DNA of 64,000 bases from Bacilli bacterium (GTDB lineage Bacteria > Bacillota_I > Bacilli_A > RFN20 > CAG-826), in contig JALCSW010000001.1 in assembly GCA_022653695.1 (NCBI GenBank), positions 173,034 through 237,033 on the forward strand, given 5' to 3'. The notes beneath the pieces are model-generated. The model ran no database searches. It was not told where the DNA came from and saw nothing but the letters and a program-made list of their open reading frames with translations. Positions within the stretch are counted from its first letter, which is position 1; every line of letters starts with the position of its first letter. The position numbers and the translations under genes were made by a program. This document shows, one piece after another, positions 33,618 to 42,207 of this stretch.

Positions 33618-34772
33618 TCAGTGGGTTCCCCCGAATCTGCGTTCGACGAGCATCCGCGCGTAGGCGTCCGCCCGCAAAAGGTCGCGGAGGGTTGGCTTCA
33701 TTATATGGGGTATCTCCCGCAAAGCCAACGCGCAGGCGCGCTCAATGGACAAAAAGGGCATTTTGCCTTCAAGGAAAAGACGATCCGCCACTTCGTTGGC
33801 GGCGTTGAGGACGCACGGGGCCGTCCCGCCTTTACTAAAGGCGTCGAGGCACATCCCAACGGCCGGATAACGTTCCGGGACGAACTTACGGAAATGGAAG
33901 GGGCCCAGTTCGTTTAAGGTCTTCGCCCTTTGCGCTTCGTAAGGCTTCTTCCCTTCGTAAAGGGCATAGGCGATGGGGCCCTTCATGTCGGCCGGCCCGA
34001 CATCGGCCACGTAAGAGCCGTCCTTCAGGCGAAGGGCGCTATGGACCTCGCTTTCGTCGTGAAGAACGATTTCCATGCGGGAAAGGGGCCAATCGAAAAG
34101 ATAATGGGCCTCGATAAGCTCAAAGCCCTTGTTCATCATCGTGGCGCTGTCGATCGTGATCTTCGGACCCATTTTCCACGTGGGATGGCGAAGGGCCATC
34201 GCGGGCGTCACGTTATTAAGCTCATCCCGGCGAAGGTTGCGGAAAGCCCCGCCCGAAGCGGTCACGATGAGCTTGTCCACCGCTTGGACATTCACTTTGC
34301 GAAGGCACTTGCTGAGGGCCACATGCTCGCTGTCGATCGGATAAACGACCCCGCGACCGGTGGCTAGAATCGTCTTGACCAACTCCCCACCGACGACGAG
34401 GGACTCTTTGTTCGACAGGCAAAGGATCTTCCCTAAGCGAAGCGCCGTGAGGGTCGGAACGAGACCCACAAAACCGACGAGGGCGTTCTCGACCATCGCG
34501 CAATCCGATTCCTCGATGAGGGAGACTAGGCCTTGCTCCCCGAAAAAAACATTGAGTTTCGGATACGCAGCTCGAAGCGAGGCGGCGTCGGTCTCCTCCT
34601 CGACGCAAAGATAGGTTATGGATGGGAAGCGCCTCAAAATGGCCGGAATCTTCGCCACTTGATGGCCCACGGAAATGCCCTTGAGGCAAAAAGAGGCGGG
34701 ATCCGCCCCGATGAGGTCAAGCGATTGGCTTCCGACGTTGCCCGAAGCCCCAAGCAAACAAAGGGTGCGCAT
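33618..34772 (-). CDS. dxr: 1-deoxy-D-xylulose 5-phosphate reductoisomerase
   Basis: 384 residues. The NADPH-binding N-terminus LGASGNVGSQSLDLI, CLSNKESLVVGGELV and PIDSEHVALSKCL (metal and substrate site) are diagnostic. It performs the committed step of the MEP pathway, making precursors for the undecaprenyl carrier made by UppS in the same operon. The stop is 2 bases from the rseP start, and the gene begins just after cdsA. Confidence 0.97.
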   Translation of the reverse strand: MRTLCLLGASGNVGSQSLDLIGADPASFCLKGISVGHQVAKIPAILRRFPSITYLCVEEETDAASLRAAYPKLNVFFGEQGLVSLIEESDCAMVENALVGFVGLVPTLTALRLGKILCLSNKESLVVGGELVKTILATGRGVVYPIDSEHVALSKCLRKVNVQAVDKLIVTASGGAFRNLRRDELNNVTPAMALRHPTWKMGPKITIDSATMMNKGFELIEAHYLFDWPLSRMEIVLHDESEVHSALRLKDGSYVADVGPADMKGPIAYALYEGKKPYEAQRAKTLNELGPFHFRKFVPERYPAVGMCLDAFSKGGTAPCVLNAANEVADRLFLEGKMPFLSIERACALALREIPHIMKPTLRDLLRADAYARMLVERRFGGTH

Positions 34773-34773
34773 G

Positions 34774-35832
34774 CTAGATGAAGAAGTTCCAGCTATTGGT
34801 AAGGAAGATAAGGAAAACGGAAACGCCGAGGCAAGCGAACAGATCGCTGCCGACCCGGTCGATCATTCCCCCGTGCCCCCTTAGGAGCGTGCCGTAATCC
34901 TTGATGCCGTAATGGCGTTTGATGAAACTGAAGGAAAGGTCGCCCAAGTCGCCTAAAAGAGGAATCACGATTGAGAGGGCGACGATCCAATACCAGTTTC
35001 CCGCCCGCAAAGTCGGGAGCATCGGAAATCCGCAGAAAGTGAGGGGAAGCGCGAAAAGCAGGCAGCAAACGGTTCCCATGGCCCAACCGCCGAAAAAACC
35101 AACCCAGGTCTTGTGGGGCGAGACTTTCTCATTGAGTTTCCGTTTGCCGAACAGCGAGCCGAAGACATAGGCGAACGTGTCGTTGATCGTGGTTCCGATG
35201 AAGACAAAACAAAGCAGGGAGGTCGAAAGCCCGTACTTAAAAATCGGCATGCCGATAAGGGTCTTGCCGTCGACGCCGGCGAAAACAAGGGCTTGGCTTT
35301 GGTATTCGGGGAAAGAGCCGAAAAGGTAGAACGGGTAATAACGGACGAAGAAAGCCGCTTGGAAGCCCAAGCCCAGCAAAAGGGAGAAGGTGATGAAATA
35401 CGAGACGTCGTCGAACGTGAGCGAATGGCCGATGATGCCCATGAGAAGATAGCCGAATATGGCGACGGCCAGTCCAATGACCGAAACGTCGAGGGTCGAG
35501 AAATGCTCCTCAAGGGAGAAATGGAACTCGGCGCCGGTCCGCTGGGCCTCAATGAGGGCGAAAGCGTTGCTCTTGATGATGAACCAGTAAGTGAAAGAGA
35601 GAACGAAAAGGTAAGTGAAAACCCAAAAATACCATGGATACTTTTTCCCCGTCGCATGGATCATCTCGTAAATCGCGAAGCAAAGGACGACCGCGATGAC
35701 GCAAAAGAAAACCCAGCCGCCAAGGAAAAAGGCGGGCAGAATGACGGCGATCAGGATAAGGGCCACGATGACGCGGTTCAGGAAGGATGATTTGGCCTGC
35801 GGGGTTATCTCGTTTATTTCCGGTTTACTCAT
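34774..35832 (-). CDS. cdsA: Phosphatidate cytidylyltransferase
   Basis: 352 residues with about eight membrane spans. The C-terminal signature is intact (SFIKRHYGIKDYGTLLRGHGGMIDRVGSD). It makes CDP-diacylglycerol for phospholipid synthesis. It is somewhat longer than the ~270-residue Bacillus enzyme because of extra loop sequence between the early membrane spans. It overlaps the uppS stop by 8 bases and precedes dxr. Confidence 0.96.
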   Translation of the reverse strand: MSKPEINEITPQAKSSFLNRVIVALILIAVILPAFFLGGWVFFCVIAVVLCFAIYEMIHATGKKYPWYFWVFTYLFVLSFTYWFIIKSNAFALIEAQRTGAEFHFSLEEHFSTLDVSVIGLAVAIFGYLLMGIIGHSLTFDDVSYFITFSLLLGLGFQAAFFVRYYPFYLFGSFPEYQSQALVFAGVDGKTLIGMPIFKYGLSTSLLCFVFIGTTINDTFAYVFGSLFGKRKLNEKVSPHKTWVGFFGGWAMGTVCCLLFALPLTFCGFPMLPTLRAGNWYWIVALSIVIPLLGDLGDLSFSFIKRHYGIKDYGTLLRGHGGMIDRVGSDLFACLGVSVFLIFLTNSWNFFI

Positions 35833-36556
35833 TCTTCAGCCCTCCATAACGGCGATCGCGGCCTTGATATTCCTTTAAGCAGGCGATGAAGGCGTCTCGT
35901 TTGAAATCCGGCCATTTGACGCCGGTGAAAACGAATTCGCTATAGGCGCACTGGTAAAGCATGTAATTGCTGATCCGTTCTTCGCCCGAGGTGCGGATCA
36001 GCAAATCGACGTCAGGGAGATCCGGGACCCAAAAGAAACCGCGAAAGCTTTTTTCGTCAAGGGAAGCGGGATCGAGTCGGCCTTCCTTGGCGAGCCGCGC
36101 GGCTTGGCGGGCCGCCCGGACGATCTCGTCGCGCCCGCCGTAATTGAGGCACACGTTAATGACCCACTTCTCGTTGCCTTTCGTCCGCTCGATGGATTCG
36201 TAGCACACTTCCCTCGTCTTCTCGCGGATCCTCGTCAGGTCGCCCGAAACCACGATGCGGGTCCCGACCGAATCGAGATAATCGATTTCTTTTTTGAAGA
36301 AAAGCTCAAGGTAATCCATGAGATGGTCGATCTCTTCCTGGGGCCGGTTCCAATTTTCGGTCGAAAAAGCGAAGAACGACATGTATTTGATGCGGAATTC
36401 GCGGCAAACCTCAAACAGTTCGATGATGCGGTTGCAAGCCTCTTTGTGCCCGAGGTAGCGCGGCAATCCGCGCGAAGTGGCCCAACGGCCATTCCCATCC
36501 ATGATGAAAGCCACGTGGTCGAGTTTTTTGCTCAAAACGAATGGCTCTTTTTCCAT
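35825..36556 (-). CDS. uppS: Undecaprenyl diphosphate synthase (isoprenyl transferase)
   Basis: 243 residues with the family start FIMDGNGRWATSRG (catalytic Asp at 20), FFAFSTENWNRP and the C-terminal DLLIRTSGEERISNYMLYQCAYSEF. It makes the C55 carrier lipid for peptidoglycan and other wall polymers, so the organism very probably builds a cell wall. It opens the uppS-cdsA-dxr-rseP-polC operon. Confidence 0.97.
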   Translation of the reverse strand: MEKEPFVLSKKLDHVAFIMDGNGRWATSRGLPRYLGHKEACNRIIELFEVCREFRIKYMSFFAFSTENWNRPQEEIDHLMDYLELFFKKEIDYLDSVGTRIVVSGDLTRIREKTREVCYESIERTKGNEKWVINVCLNYGGRDEIVRAARQAARLAKEGRLDPASLDEKSFRGFFWVPDLPDVDLLIRTSGEERISNYMLYQCAYSEFVFTGVKWPDFKRDAFIACLKEYQGRDRRYGGLKNE

Positions 36557-36628
36557 GCGGCTGAAATTATATCATGCGCGCCCATGGGCATGAAGGAGAT
36601 GGCGCTCTTTTTCTCGTTTTGCCATCGA

Positions 36629-36657
36629 AAAGGGGCGGAACTTCGCCCCGAAGTTCC
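36629..36657 (-). terminator. Terminator downstream of the serpin gene
   Basis: Perfect 9-bp stem GGAACTTCG / CGAAGTTCC with a 3-base loop, then GCCCCTTTT on the minus strand. It separates the sigma/serpin pair from uppS. Confidence 0.6.
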
Positions 36658-36689
36658 GACGAAGGGGGCCCGAAAGAAGGAAAGGCTTC

Positions 36690-38141
36690 TTAGACCTCGG
36701 CCACGTAACCCATGAAAAGGGGAATGCCGGAGGCATCCTTGATATAAAAGAGGAAAGGCGAGTCGAGATCGACGACGTAGGTGTTGTCCTCCTCAACCGG
36801 GGCGGCGGCGCCGCCCCCCAATGAGAAGGTGACGCTCTTAGCGGTCGTGCCATCCTCATCCATCGAGATCTCGTTTTTCTGATAGGTCTCCTCCAAAGAG
36901 GCTGGAGCGCCGTCAGGATAATCGGCGAAAGCCCCCGCCAAGGCGCTTGAAGAAGGGTCGTAGAGATCGCCTAAACCCAAGGAGGAGAGGGCCTCGCCGA
37001 ACCGCAGTTCGCTCGATAAAGAGAATTTCGGCACCGTAAGATCGACGTATAAGGTGGAGGCCAGGTTTTCCTCCGGCAAGGCGAAGATATCCTTCCCTGA
37101 GGTAAGGGCCAATATGTCGTCTCCGCTGCTACGGGGGGTCAGATAGACGATGTCAAGGTCGTCGTTATACTGGTCGTCCACCGCCACGTAATCGCCGAAC
37201 TCGTAAACGAGCCCGCCGTAAAGATGGTTCATGAAATCGATTTTTTGGGATTCTCCGCTCGCCGAGACGAACAACCCCTCTTTCGTGTCGGCGGTCGAAT
37301 AGCCGTTTCTCCAGGTCCCTTTGAAGGAGAAAGTCGAAAGAAGATAGAGAAGCGGGTTCTCGCATTCTATCTCCTCCGGGGAAATGAACCCATCCTCATC
37401 AACACGCTCATCGGCCCACTTCGAGATCTCCGCAAAAGCCTTTTCGTTCGTGAAATCGACCCCATAGGCTTCCGCGTACATCGCACTCAAAGCGTTCACG
37501 TAATCCCGGTTCGGCCTGTAGGTGGAACTAAGGAATGCGCCGTTATACATCTGAAGGCTGCCATCGGCATCGACGAAGTAGTCGTTCTCATAGGCTTTCC
37601 TGAACTCGGAAGCCCGCGAGGCGGCCTCGCCTCCCAAAAGGGAGTCGAAGCCCGATTGGTCGCCTTCATAAGCCGAAGAAGCCATCATGAGGTTGCCATA
37701 GAGGGATAAGGGGGCGAAAGCGAAATTGCTTCCTCCAATATCAAGAGCCCCGTAAACCGAATTCGTGAACTTTTGGGCATCGTCGACGAAAGCTGCCTCG
37801 ATTTGGTTTCGCCCGCCTGAGAGCGAGGGGTATTCGACGGAATTCAAAGCCTTGAAGTAATCCTCCTTGAGGGCGGATCCGACGTTTTGGGCGTAAACCC
37901 GCTTCTCCCGGTGGAGCGATTCCTCCGTTCTGAAGCCCATGGCCAAAACCGAAGAGATGGCGATCACGACGACGAGGCCGAAAGCGATCGCGATCCCCCC
38001 AGCCGTCCAGCCAAGGATCCCCCTGAGGTTGACGTAGCGCTTTTCGTTGCTTGGCAGCGTCTCGACCGGAAACCGTTCCGGAACGGGCGAAACCGCTCGA
38101 AAATCGGCTTGGAACGCCTTTCGTAAATCTGTTTTTTTCAT
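36690..38141 (-). CDS. Membrane-anchored serpin, coupled to an ECF sigma factor
   Basis: 483 residues. A ~40-residue cytoplasmic N-terminus and one membrane span (about 42-70) precede a serpin domain. The family features are FAFAPLSLYGNLMMASSAYEGD, LLYLLSTFSFKGTWRNGY and the final FLFYIKDASGIPLFMGYV. The reactive loop hinge reads EDGTTAKSVT (about 425-434), close to the inhibitory consensus, with small residues (GGGAAA) around the predicted cleavage site. The start overlaps the sigma gene stop (ATGA). In position it replaces the usual anti-sigma factor, so it may hold the sigma factor through its cytoplasmic tail and sense proteases outside. That role is inference. Confidence 0.85.
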   Translation of the reverse strand: MKKTDLRKAFQADFRAVSPVPERFPVETLPSNEKRYVNLRGILGWTAGGIAIAFGLVVVIAISSVLAMGFRTEESLHREKRVYAQNVGSALKEDYFKALNSVEYPSLSGGRNQIEAAFVDDAQKFTNSVYGALDIGGSNFAFAPLSLYGNLMMASSAYEGDQSGFDSLLGGEAASRASEFRKAYENDYFVDADGSLQMYNGAFLSSTYRPNRDYVNALSAMYAEAYGVDFTNEKAFAEISKWADERVDEDGFISPEEIECENPLLYLLSTFSFKGTWRNGYSTADTKEGLFVSASGESQKIDFMNHLYGGLVYEFGDYVAVDDQYNDDLDIVYLTPRSSGDDILALTSGKDIFALPEENLASTLYVDLTVPKFSLSSELRFGEALSSLGLGDLYDPSSSALAGAFADYPDGAPASLEETYQKNEISMDEDGTTAKSVTFSLGGGAAAPVEEDNTYVVDLDSPFLFYIKDASGIPLFMGYVAEV

Positions 38142-38668
38142 AAGTCTCCTTTCTCATAATGGGCCCTGATTTTGTCAAGGGCCCGCTTGTACTTCGACGA
38201 AACGGCGTTCACGCTGACGCCTTTCCCTTTCGCGATCTCGCGGAATTTGAAACCGTAAAGGAAGCGATAGACCAGCAAATCGAGTTCGTCCCCGCTAAGG
38301 AAGGAGGAAAAACGCTCCAGATACTCCCCGAACGATTTGGTTTTCTCCTTCTGTCCCCCAATCGCCTCTTCATAGGGGACGAAGGGTTCATGACGGAGAA
38401 AGTTGAGAGCGAGGTTTCGGCTCGTTGTCACGAGGAAATACTTGACCTTTTTGCCTTTCCTCAGCTTGTAGCGGCTCTCATAGAAGTTCGCGAAGGTCTG
38501 ATTCGTTATGTCTTGGCTCGATGCCTCCTCATGGGTATAGGAAAAGGCGATGTAGTAAACGAGCGGGGAATACTCCTCGTATATCTCGTTGAAGGCCCCT
38601 TCCATCGTCGCTCGATCGAGTGACTTGAGGCGCGTGAGGGTGTGATCGTGAATCGTTGCCATGGCCAA
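38138..38668 (-). CDS. ECF-type RNA polymerase sigma factor
   Basis: 176 residues. Region 2 is visible as FNEIYEEYSPLVYYIAFSYT ... DITNQTFANFYESRYKLRKGKKVKYFLVTTSRNLALNFLRH. Region 4 is LVYRFLYGFKFREIAKGKGVSVNAVSSKYKRALDKIRAHY. Such sigma factors direct stress or envelope regulons and are usually held by a membrane anti-sigma factor encoded next door. Here the neighbour is the serpin-domain protein, overlapping by 4 bases. GAGG upstream serves as the ribosome site. A second ATG two codons in is an alternative start. Confidence 0.92.
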   Translation of the reverse strand: MAMATIHDHTLTRLKSLDRATMEGAFNEIYEEYSPLVYYIAFSYTHEEASSQDITNQTFANFYESRYKLRKGKKVKYFLVTTSRNLALNFLRHEPFVPYEEAIGGQKEKTKSFGEYLERFSSFLSGDELDLLVYRFLYGFKFREIAKGKGVSVNAVSSKYKRALDKIRAHYEKGDL

Positions 38669-38721
38669 GGTCTTTGCCTCAGTAAATAATACACGGAGCG
38701 GTTCGTTTTTCGTCGGTCAAA

Positions 38722-38749
38722 AGAAAAAAGCGAAGCCAAAGCTTCGCCT
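38722..38749 (-). terminator. Terminator downstream of frr
   Basis: GCGAAGC / GCTTCGC stem with a 4-base loop and six T on the minus strand. It ends the rpsB-tsf-pyrH-frr transcript ahead of the sigma gene. Confidence 0.85.
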
Positions 38750-38767
38750 TAAAATGAGAAAGGTCGG

Positions 38768-39322
38768 TCAAATCGCCATGATTTCTTTCGTCTTCTCGGC
38801 TAGGATGGCATCGATTTCCTTGTTGCTCTCGTCCACCGCTTTCTGGATATCCTCCTCGACGCGGTCCTTGTAATCGTCGGACATCGAGTCGTCGCCCTTT
38901 AGAAGCGAGAGATAGTCCCGCCGGACGTTGCGGACGCCGATCCTAGCTTCCTCGCCCAAGGCTTTGGCCCGCTTGGCGATGTCGCGGCGGGTCTCTTCGG
39001 TGAGAGGCGGCACGATGATGCGGATGGCATCGGCCTCGACTTGGGGATTCACCCCGAGGTTGGCCGCCGAAATCGCCGTGGCGACGGACTTCAGATCCTC
39101 GCGGCTATAGGGGCGTACCAAAAGTTGGCGCGGCTCCGGCATCGAAATCGAGCAAAGCGAGCCGATGTCCATTTTGTCGCCGTAGTACTCGCATTGGATG
39201 CCGTTAAGCATCGCCGGGTTGGCGCGGCTGCTGCGGAGCTTTCCTAGGCCCGTCTTGAAATTGCCGATGGCTTTCTCCATCTCGACGGCGGCTTCTTTGG
39301 CTAAGGGATCCATGTTGTTCAC
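38768..39322 (-). CDS. frr: Ribosome recycling factor
   Basis: 184 residues, standard length. Typical segments are LGKLRSSRANPAMLNGIQCEYYGD and RIIVPPLTEETRRDIAKRAKALGEEARIGVRNVRRD. With EF-G it splits ribosomes after termination. The start overlaps the pyrH stop by 4 bases. Confidence 0.98.
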   Translation of the reverse strand: MNNMDPLAKEAAVEMEKAIGNFKTGLGKLRSSRANPAMLNGIQCEYYGDKMDIGSLCSISMPEPRQLLVRPYSREDLKSVATAISAANLGVNPQVEADAIRIIVPPLTEETRRDIAKRAKALGEEARIGVRNVRRDYLSLLKGDDSMSDDYKDRVEEDIQKAVDESNKEIDAILAEKTKEIMAI

Positions 39323-40041
39323 TCCTTTGAAATGACGGTTCCGATTTTCTCGCCCATGAGGACTTTGGCGATGTTCTCCGGGTTTTCCATGTCGAACACG
39401 TTGATTTTGATGTCGCTGTCCTCGAGCAAAGCCACGGCGGTCAGATCCATGACCCCAAGCTTCCGCTCAATAACCTCGCGGTAAGTGAGTTTCGGCAAAA
39501 ATTTGGCGTTTTTGTTCTTTCTCGGGTCGTCGTCGTAGACGCCCTCGATGCCGTTCTTGGCCATGAGGATGGCCTCGGCCCCGACCTCCCGGGCCCGCAA
39601 AGTCGCGGTCGTGTCGGTCGTGAAATAGGGGTTGCCGGTGCCGCCGGCGAAGATGACGACGCGGTCGTTCTTCAAATGGTGGATGGCCTTCCGGCGGATA
39701 TAGGGCTCGCAGACCTGCGGGACGTTGATCGAACTCATCACGCGGGTGCTGAGGCCTTTTTCCTCGAAAGCGCTTTGGAGGGCCAAGGCGTTGATGATGG
39801 TGCCAAGCATCCCCATGTAATCGCCGGTCGAGCGCTCGATCCCGATCTTTTCGCTCAGCCTGCCACGGTAAATGTTGCCGGCTCCGACGACGACCCCCAC
39901 ATGGACGCCCATGCCTTCGACTTTTTCGACGATGGCCGCCACCGCTTCGAGTTTTTTGGCGTCGAGGATCGTTTTGTCGCTCCCGTCGGCGAGGGCTTCG
40001 CCGGAGAGTTTGAGGACAATGGTTTGATAGATGGTTTTCAT
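39319..40041 (-). CDS. pyrH: UMP kinase
   Basis: 240 residues from the ATG at 40041, set by a GGAGGCAGT ribosome site; an upstream in-frame extension lies inside tsf and is ignored. Family motifs include VLKLSGEAL, GAGNIYRG, VPQVCEPYIRRKAIHHL and FAGGTGNPYFTTDT. It phosphorylates UMP as the first step of pyrimidine nucleotide conversion. It keeps the conserved tsf-pyrH-frr order. Confidence 0.98.
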   Translation of the reverse strand: MKTIYQTIVLKLSGEALADGSDKTILDAKKLEAVAAIVEKVEGMGVHVGVVVGAGNIYRGRLSEKIGIERSTGDYMGMLGTIINALALQSAFEEKGLSTRVMSSINVPQVCEPYIRRKAIHHLKNDRVVIFAGGTGNPYFTTDTTATLRAREVGAEAILMAKNGIEGVYDDDPRKNKNAKFLPKLTYREVIERKLGVMDLTAVALLEDSDIKINVFDMENPENIAKVLMGEKIGTVISKE

Positions 40042-40059
40042 ACTGCCTCCTATTATACG

Positions 40060-40090
40060 AAAAAACGCGCACGATGGGTGCGCGTTTTCT
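40060..40090 (-). terminator. Terminator between tsf and pyrH
   Basis: Strong AACGCGCAC / GTGCGCGTT stem with a TTTTTTCG tail on the minus strand. It probably lets part of the transcript read through, lowering pyrH-frr relative to rpsB-tsf. Confidence 0.8.
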
Positions 40091-40093
40091 TTC

Positions 40094-40948
40094 TTAGTTG
40101 GCTTGGTTAGGATCCTTGGCGATGCCTTCGCCCACCTGGTAGCGGACGAAGGAGACGACGGAATTGCCCTTACCCTTAAGGAACTCACCGACGGATTCGC
40201 TCTCGTCCATGAGATAGGGCTGAAGGGCGAGGCAGCTTTGGGAGAGGACCTTGTCGACCTTGCGCTCAACGATCATGGCCTTGACCTGATCCGGCTTGGC
40301 GATAAGCTTCGGATCGTCTTTCACTTCCTGCTCGGCGATGGCCTTTTCGCGGGCGCGATCCGCGGCGGGGACGTCTTCCAAGTTGACGTAGAGCGGGTTG
40401 TTGGCGGCGATATGCATGGCGATCGGTTTGGCGATTTCCTCATCGGCTTTCGCGAAGACGACGACGACGGAGATCTTCCCGCCCATATGGATGTAGGAGC
40501 CGAAGCCTTCCTCGGGTTTTCTGCTCACGATGGCGAACCGACGGAAGTCGAGTTTCTCGCCGACGGCCAAGGCCGCGTCCTGAAATTCCTGAGCCGTGAT
40601 GGCTCTAGCTTCATCGATCGTCTTGGGCTCTTTCTCGAAGAGCGTGTCGGTGACGCTCGCGACCAGATTTTTGAATTTGTCGCTGGCGCTCACGAAGTCG
40701 GTCTCGCAGTTGATTTCGAGGATGACGGCTTTGCCGCATTTCTCGCAGATGGCGACGTTGGTAAGGCCTTCGGCGGCCGTGCGGTTGGCGCGCTTGGCTT
40801 GCTTGGCGATGCCTTTTTCGCGCAGGTAATCGACGGACTTCTCGATATCCATCCCATTGGCTTCGAGGGCCCGCTTGCAATCCATCATGCCGGCTCCGGT
40901 CCGTTCGCGGAGGGCCTTTATCAGTTCGATGACGTTCTTGTCGGCCAT
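40094..40948 (-). CDS. tsf: Translation elongation factor Ts
   Basis: 284 residues. The N-terminal domain (IKALRERTGAGMMDCKRALEANGMDIEKSVDYLREKGIAKQAKRANRTAAEG) and the core VILEINCETDFVSASDKFKNL are unmistakable. It recycles EF-Tu from GDP to GTP form. It follows rpsB with a 1-base overlap and is followed by a terminator before pyrH. Confidence 0.98.
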   Translation of the reverse strand: MADKNVIELIKALRERTGAGMMDCKRALEANGMDIEKSVDYLREKGIAKQAKRANRTAAEGLTNVAICEKCGKAVILEINCETDFVSASDKFKNLVASVTDTLFEKEPKTIDEARAITAQEFQDAALAVGEKLDFRRFAIVSRKPEEGFGSYIHMGGKISVVVVFAKADEEIAKPIAMHIAANNPLYVNLEDVPAADRAREKAIAEQEVKDDPKLIAKPDQVKAMIVERKVDKVLSQSCLALQPYLMDESESVGEFLKGKGNSVVSFVRYQVGEGIAKDPNQAN

Positions 40949-42018
40949 TAGGCTTTCTCCTCAACCTTCACAGGGGTTTCTTCTTTGGCTTTTTCCGGGG
41001 CGACGGGCGCGGCCGGGGCCGGGGTGGCCCTGCCTTCGTGGGCGGCGTAGCGGGCGGCCCGCTCGGCTTGGATGCGCGCGTAACGCTCCTCGCGTTCCCT
41101 TCGGGCGGCGCGGATGGCGGCCTTGCGTTGCTCATTGGCGATGTCGGCGACGCGGATGGCGTCTTTCATGGTGGCCTCTTCGCCTTCGTCTTTGACGTAA
41201 GCGAATTCGGTCACTCCGCCTTTGCTTTCGACAACGGCGTCGGCCATGGTGCCGATAAGGAGTTTGATGGCGCTCGCGGCGTCATTGTTGCTCGGAAGCG
41301 GGAAGTTGACGAGGTCCGGATCGTCGGAAGTGTCGCAGATGGCGAAAACCTTGATGTTAAGTTTGCGGGCCTCTTTGATGGCATTGCGATCAACGGAGGG
41401 ATCGGCCACGACGAGGGCCTGCGGAAGGCGGCGCATCTCTTTGATGCCTTCGAGGTTGCGGGCGAGTTTGACCTGCTCCTTCTTAAGGATGGCGACTTCT
41501 TTCTTCGGAAGTTTGTCGTAGGAACCGTCGGCGTCCATGGCCTCGAGATCCTTGAGTCTCTTGATGCGGGTCAGGATGGTGCGGAAATTGGTGAGCGTCC
41601 CGCCGAGCCAGCGGTTGGCGATATAGAACGAGCCGCTGCGGGCGGCTTCGTCGATCACGATTTGCTGGGCTTGGGGCTTGGTGCCGACGAAAAGGACTTT
41701 CCCCCCCAGGTCGACGATGCCCTTGAGGGCTTTGTAGGCGGCGTCCACGCAGGCGACCCCTTTGACGAGGTCGAGCAGGTAGATGCCGTTGCGGGCCCCG
41801 TAGATGAATTTGCCCATCTTCGGGTTCCAGCGCCGGGTCTGATGTCCGAAATGGGCACCGGATTCGAGCATTTTTTTGATGGTCATGATCGGAGCGTTCG
41901 GATCGCGAACGATGTCCGCCATGGTGGGTTCTTCAGTTGCCGGGGCGACAGCCGGGGCGGCTTTTTCGGCGGTCGCGACAGGCGTCGCGCTCGCTTCCGT
42001 TTTGATTTCGTCACTCAT
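40948..42018 (-). CDS. rpsB: Ribosomal protein S2 with extended termini
   Basis: 356 residues, about 100 longer than a typical S2. The core runs from MLESGAHFGHQTRRWNPKM (about residue 50) to the mid-280s. The N-terminal ~45 residues are low-complexity Ala/Thr/Glu. The C-terminal ~80 residues are charged and Ala/Pro/Lys/Glu rich (REREERYARIQAERAARYAAHE and a final KEETPVKVEEKA). Both extensions are likely flexible. It is followed immediately by tsf. Confidence 0.97.
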   Translation of the reverse strand: MSDEIKTEASATPVATAEKAAPAVAPATEEPTMADIVRDPNAPIMTIKKMLESGAHFGHQTRRWNPKMGKFIYGARNGIYLLDLVKGVACVDAAYKALKGIVDLGGKVLFVGTKPQAQQIVIDEAARSGSFYIANRWLGGTLTNFRTILTRIKRLKDLEAMDADGSYDKLPKKEVAILKKEQVKLARNLEGIKEMRRLPQALVVADPSVDRNAIKEARKLNIKVFAICDTSDDPDLVNFPLPSNNDAASAIKLLIGTMADAVVESKGGVTEFAYVKDEGEEATMKDAIRVADIANEQRKAAIRAARREREERYARIQAERAARYAAHEGRATPAPAAPVAPEKAKEETPVKVEEKA

Positions 42019-42136
42019 TTTTGGTGACCTCCATTTGTTTGTTCCTCCCCCGTTTCGAACAACTGACCACCCAATCGATTTTTAAGCTATTTCGCCCAAT
42101 TGGGAACACGGCGCTGAATCCGCGGGGTGCGCATAT

Positions 42137-42176
42137 GGCGTTCTTTTCCATTAGAAAAGCGCCGAGTGCGATTATA
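42137..42176 (-). promoter_or_regulatory. Promoter and leader hairpin of rpsB
   Basis: Extended -10 TGATATAAT (core TATAAT at 42171-42176) on the minus strand, with no clear -35. The first ~30 bases of the transcript can form the stem GGCGCTTTTC / GAAAAGAACGCC (42137-42163). The ~120-base untranslated leader could hold autogenous control by S2, which is an inference. Confidence 0.5.
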
Positions 42177-42207
42177 TCACCCGCCTGCGCGTATAGGAAG
42201 CGAAAAC

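Noticed and set aside
40042..40269. Longer N-terminus for PyrH
   Set aside because: It runs through the tsf-pyrH terminator and into tsf; the ATG at 40041 has a strong ribosome site.
41038..42027. Plus-strand frame of 329 codons opposite rpsB
   Set aside because: Antisense shadow of ribosomal protein S2; no start signals or family pattern.
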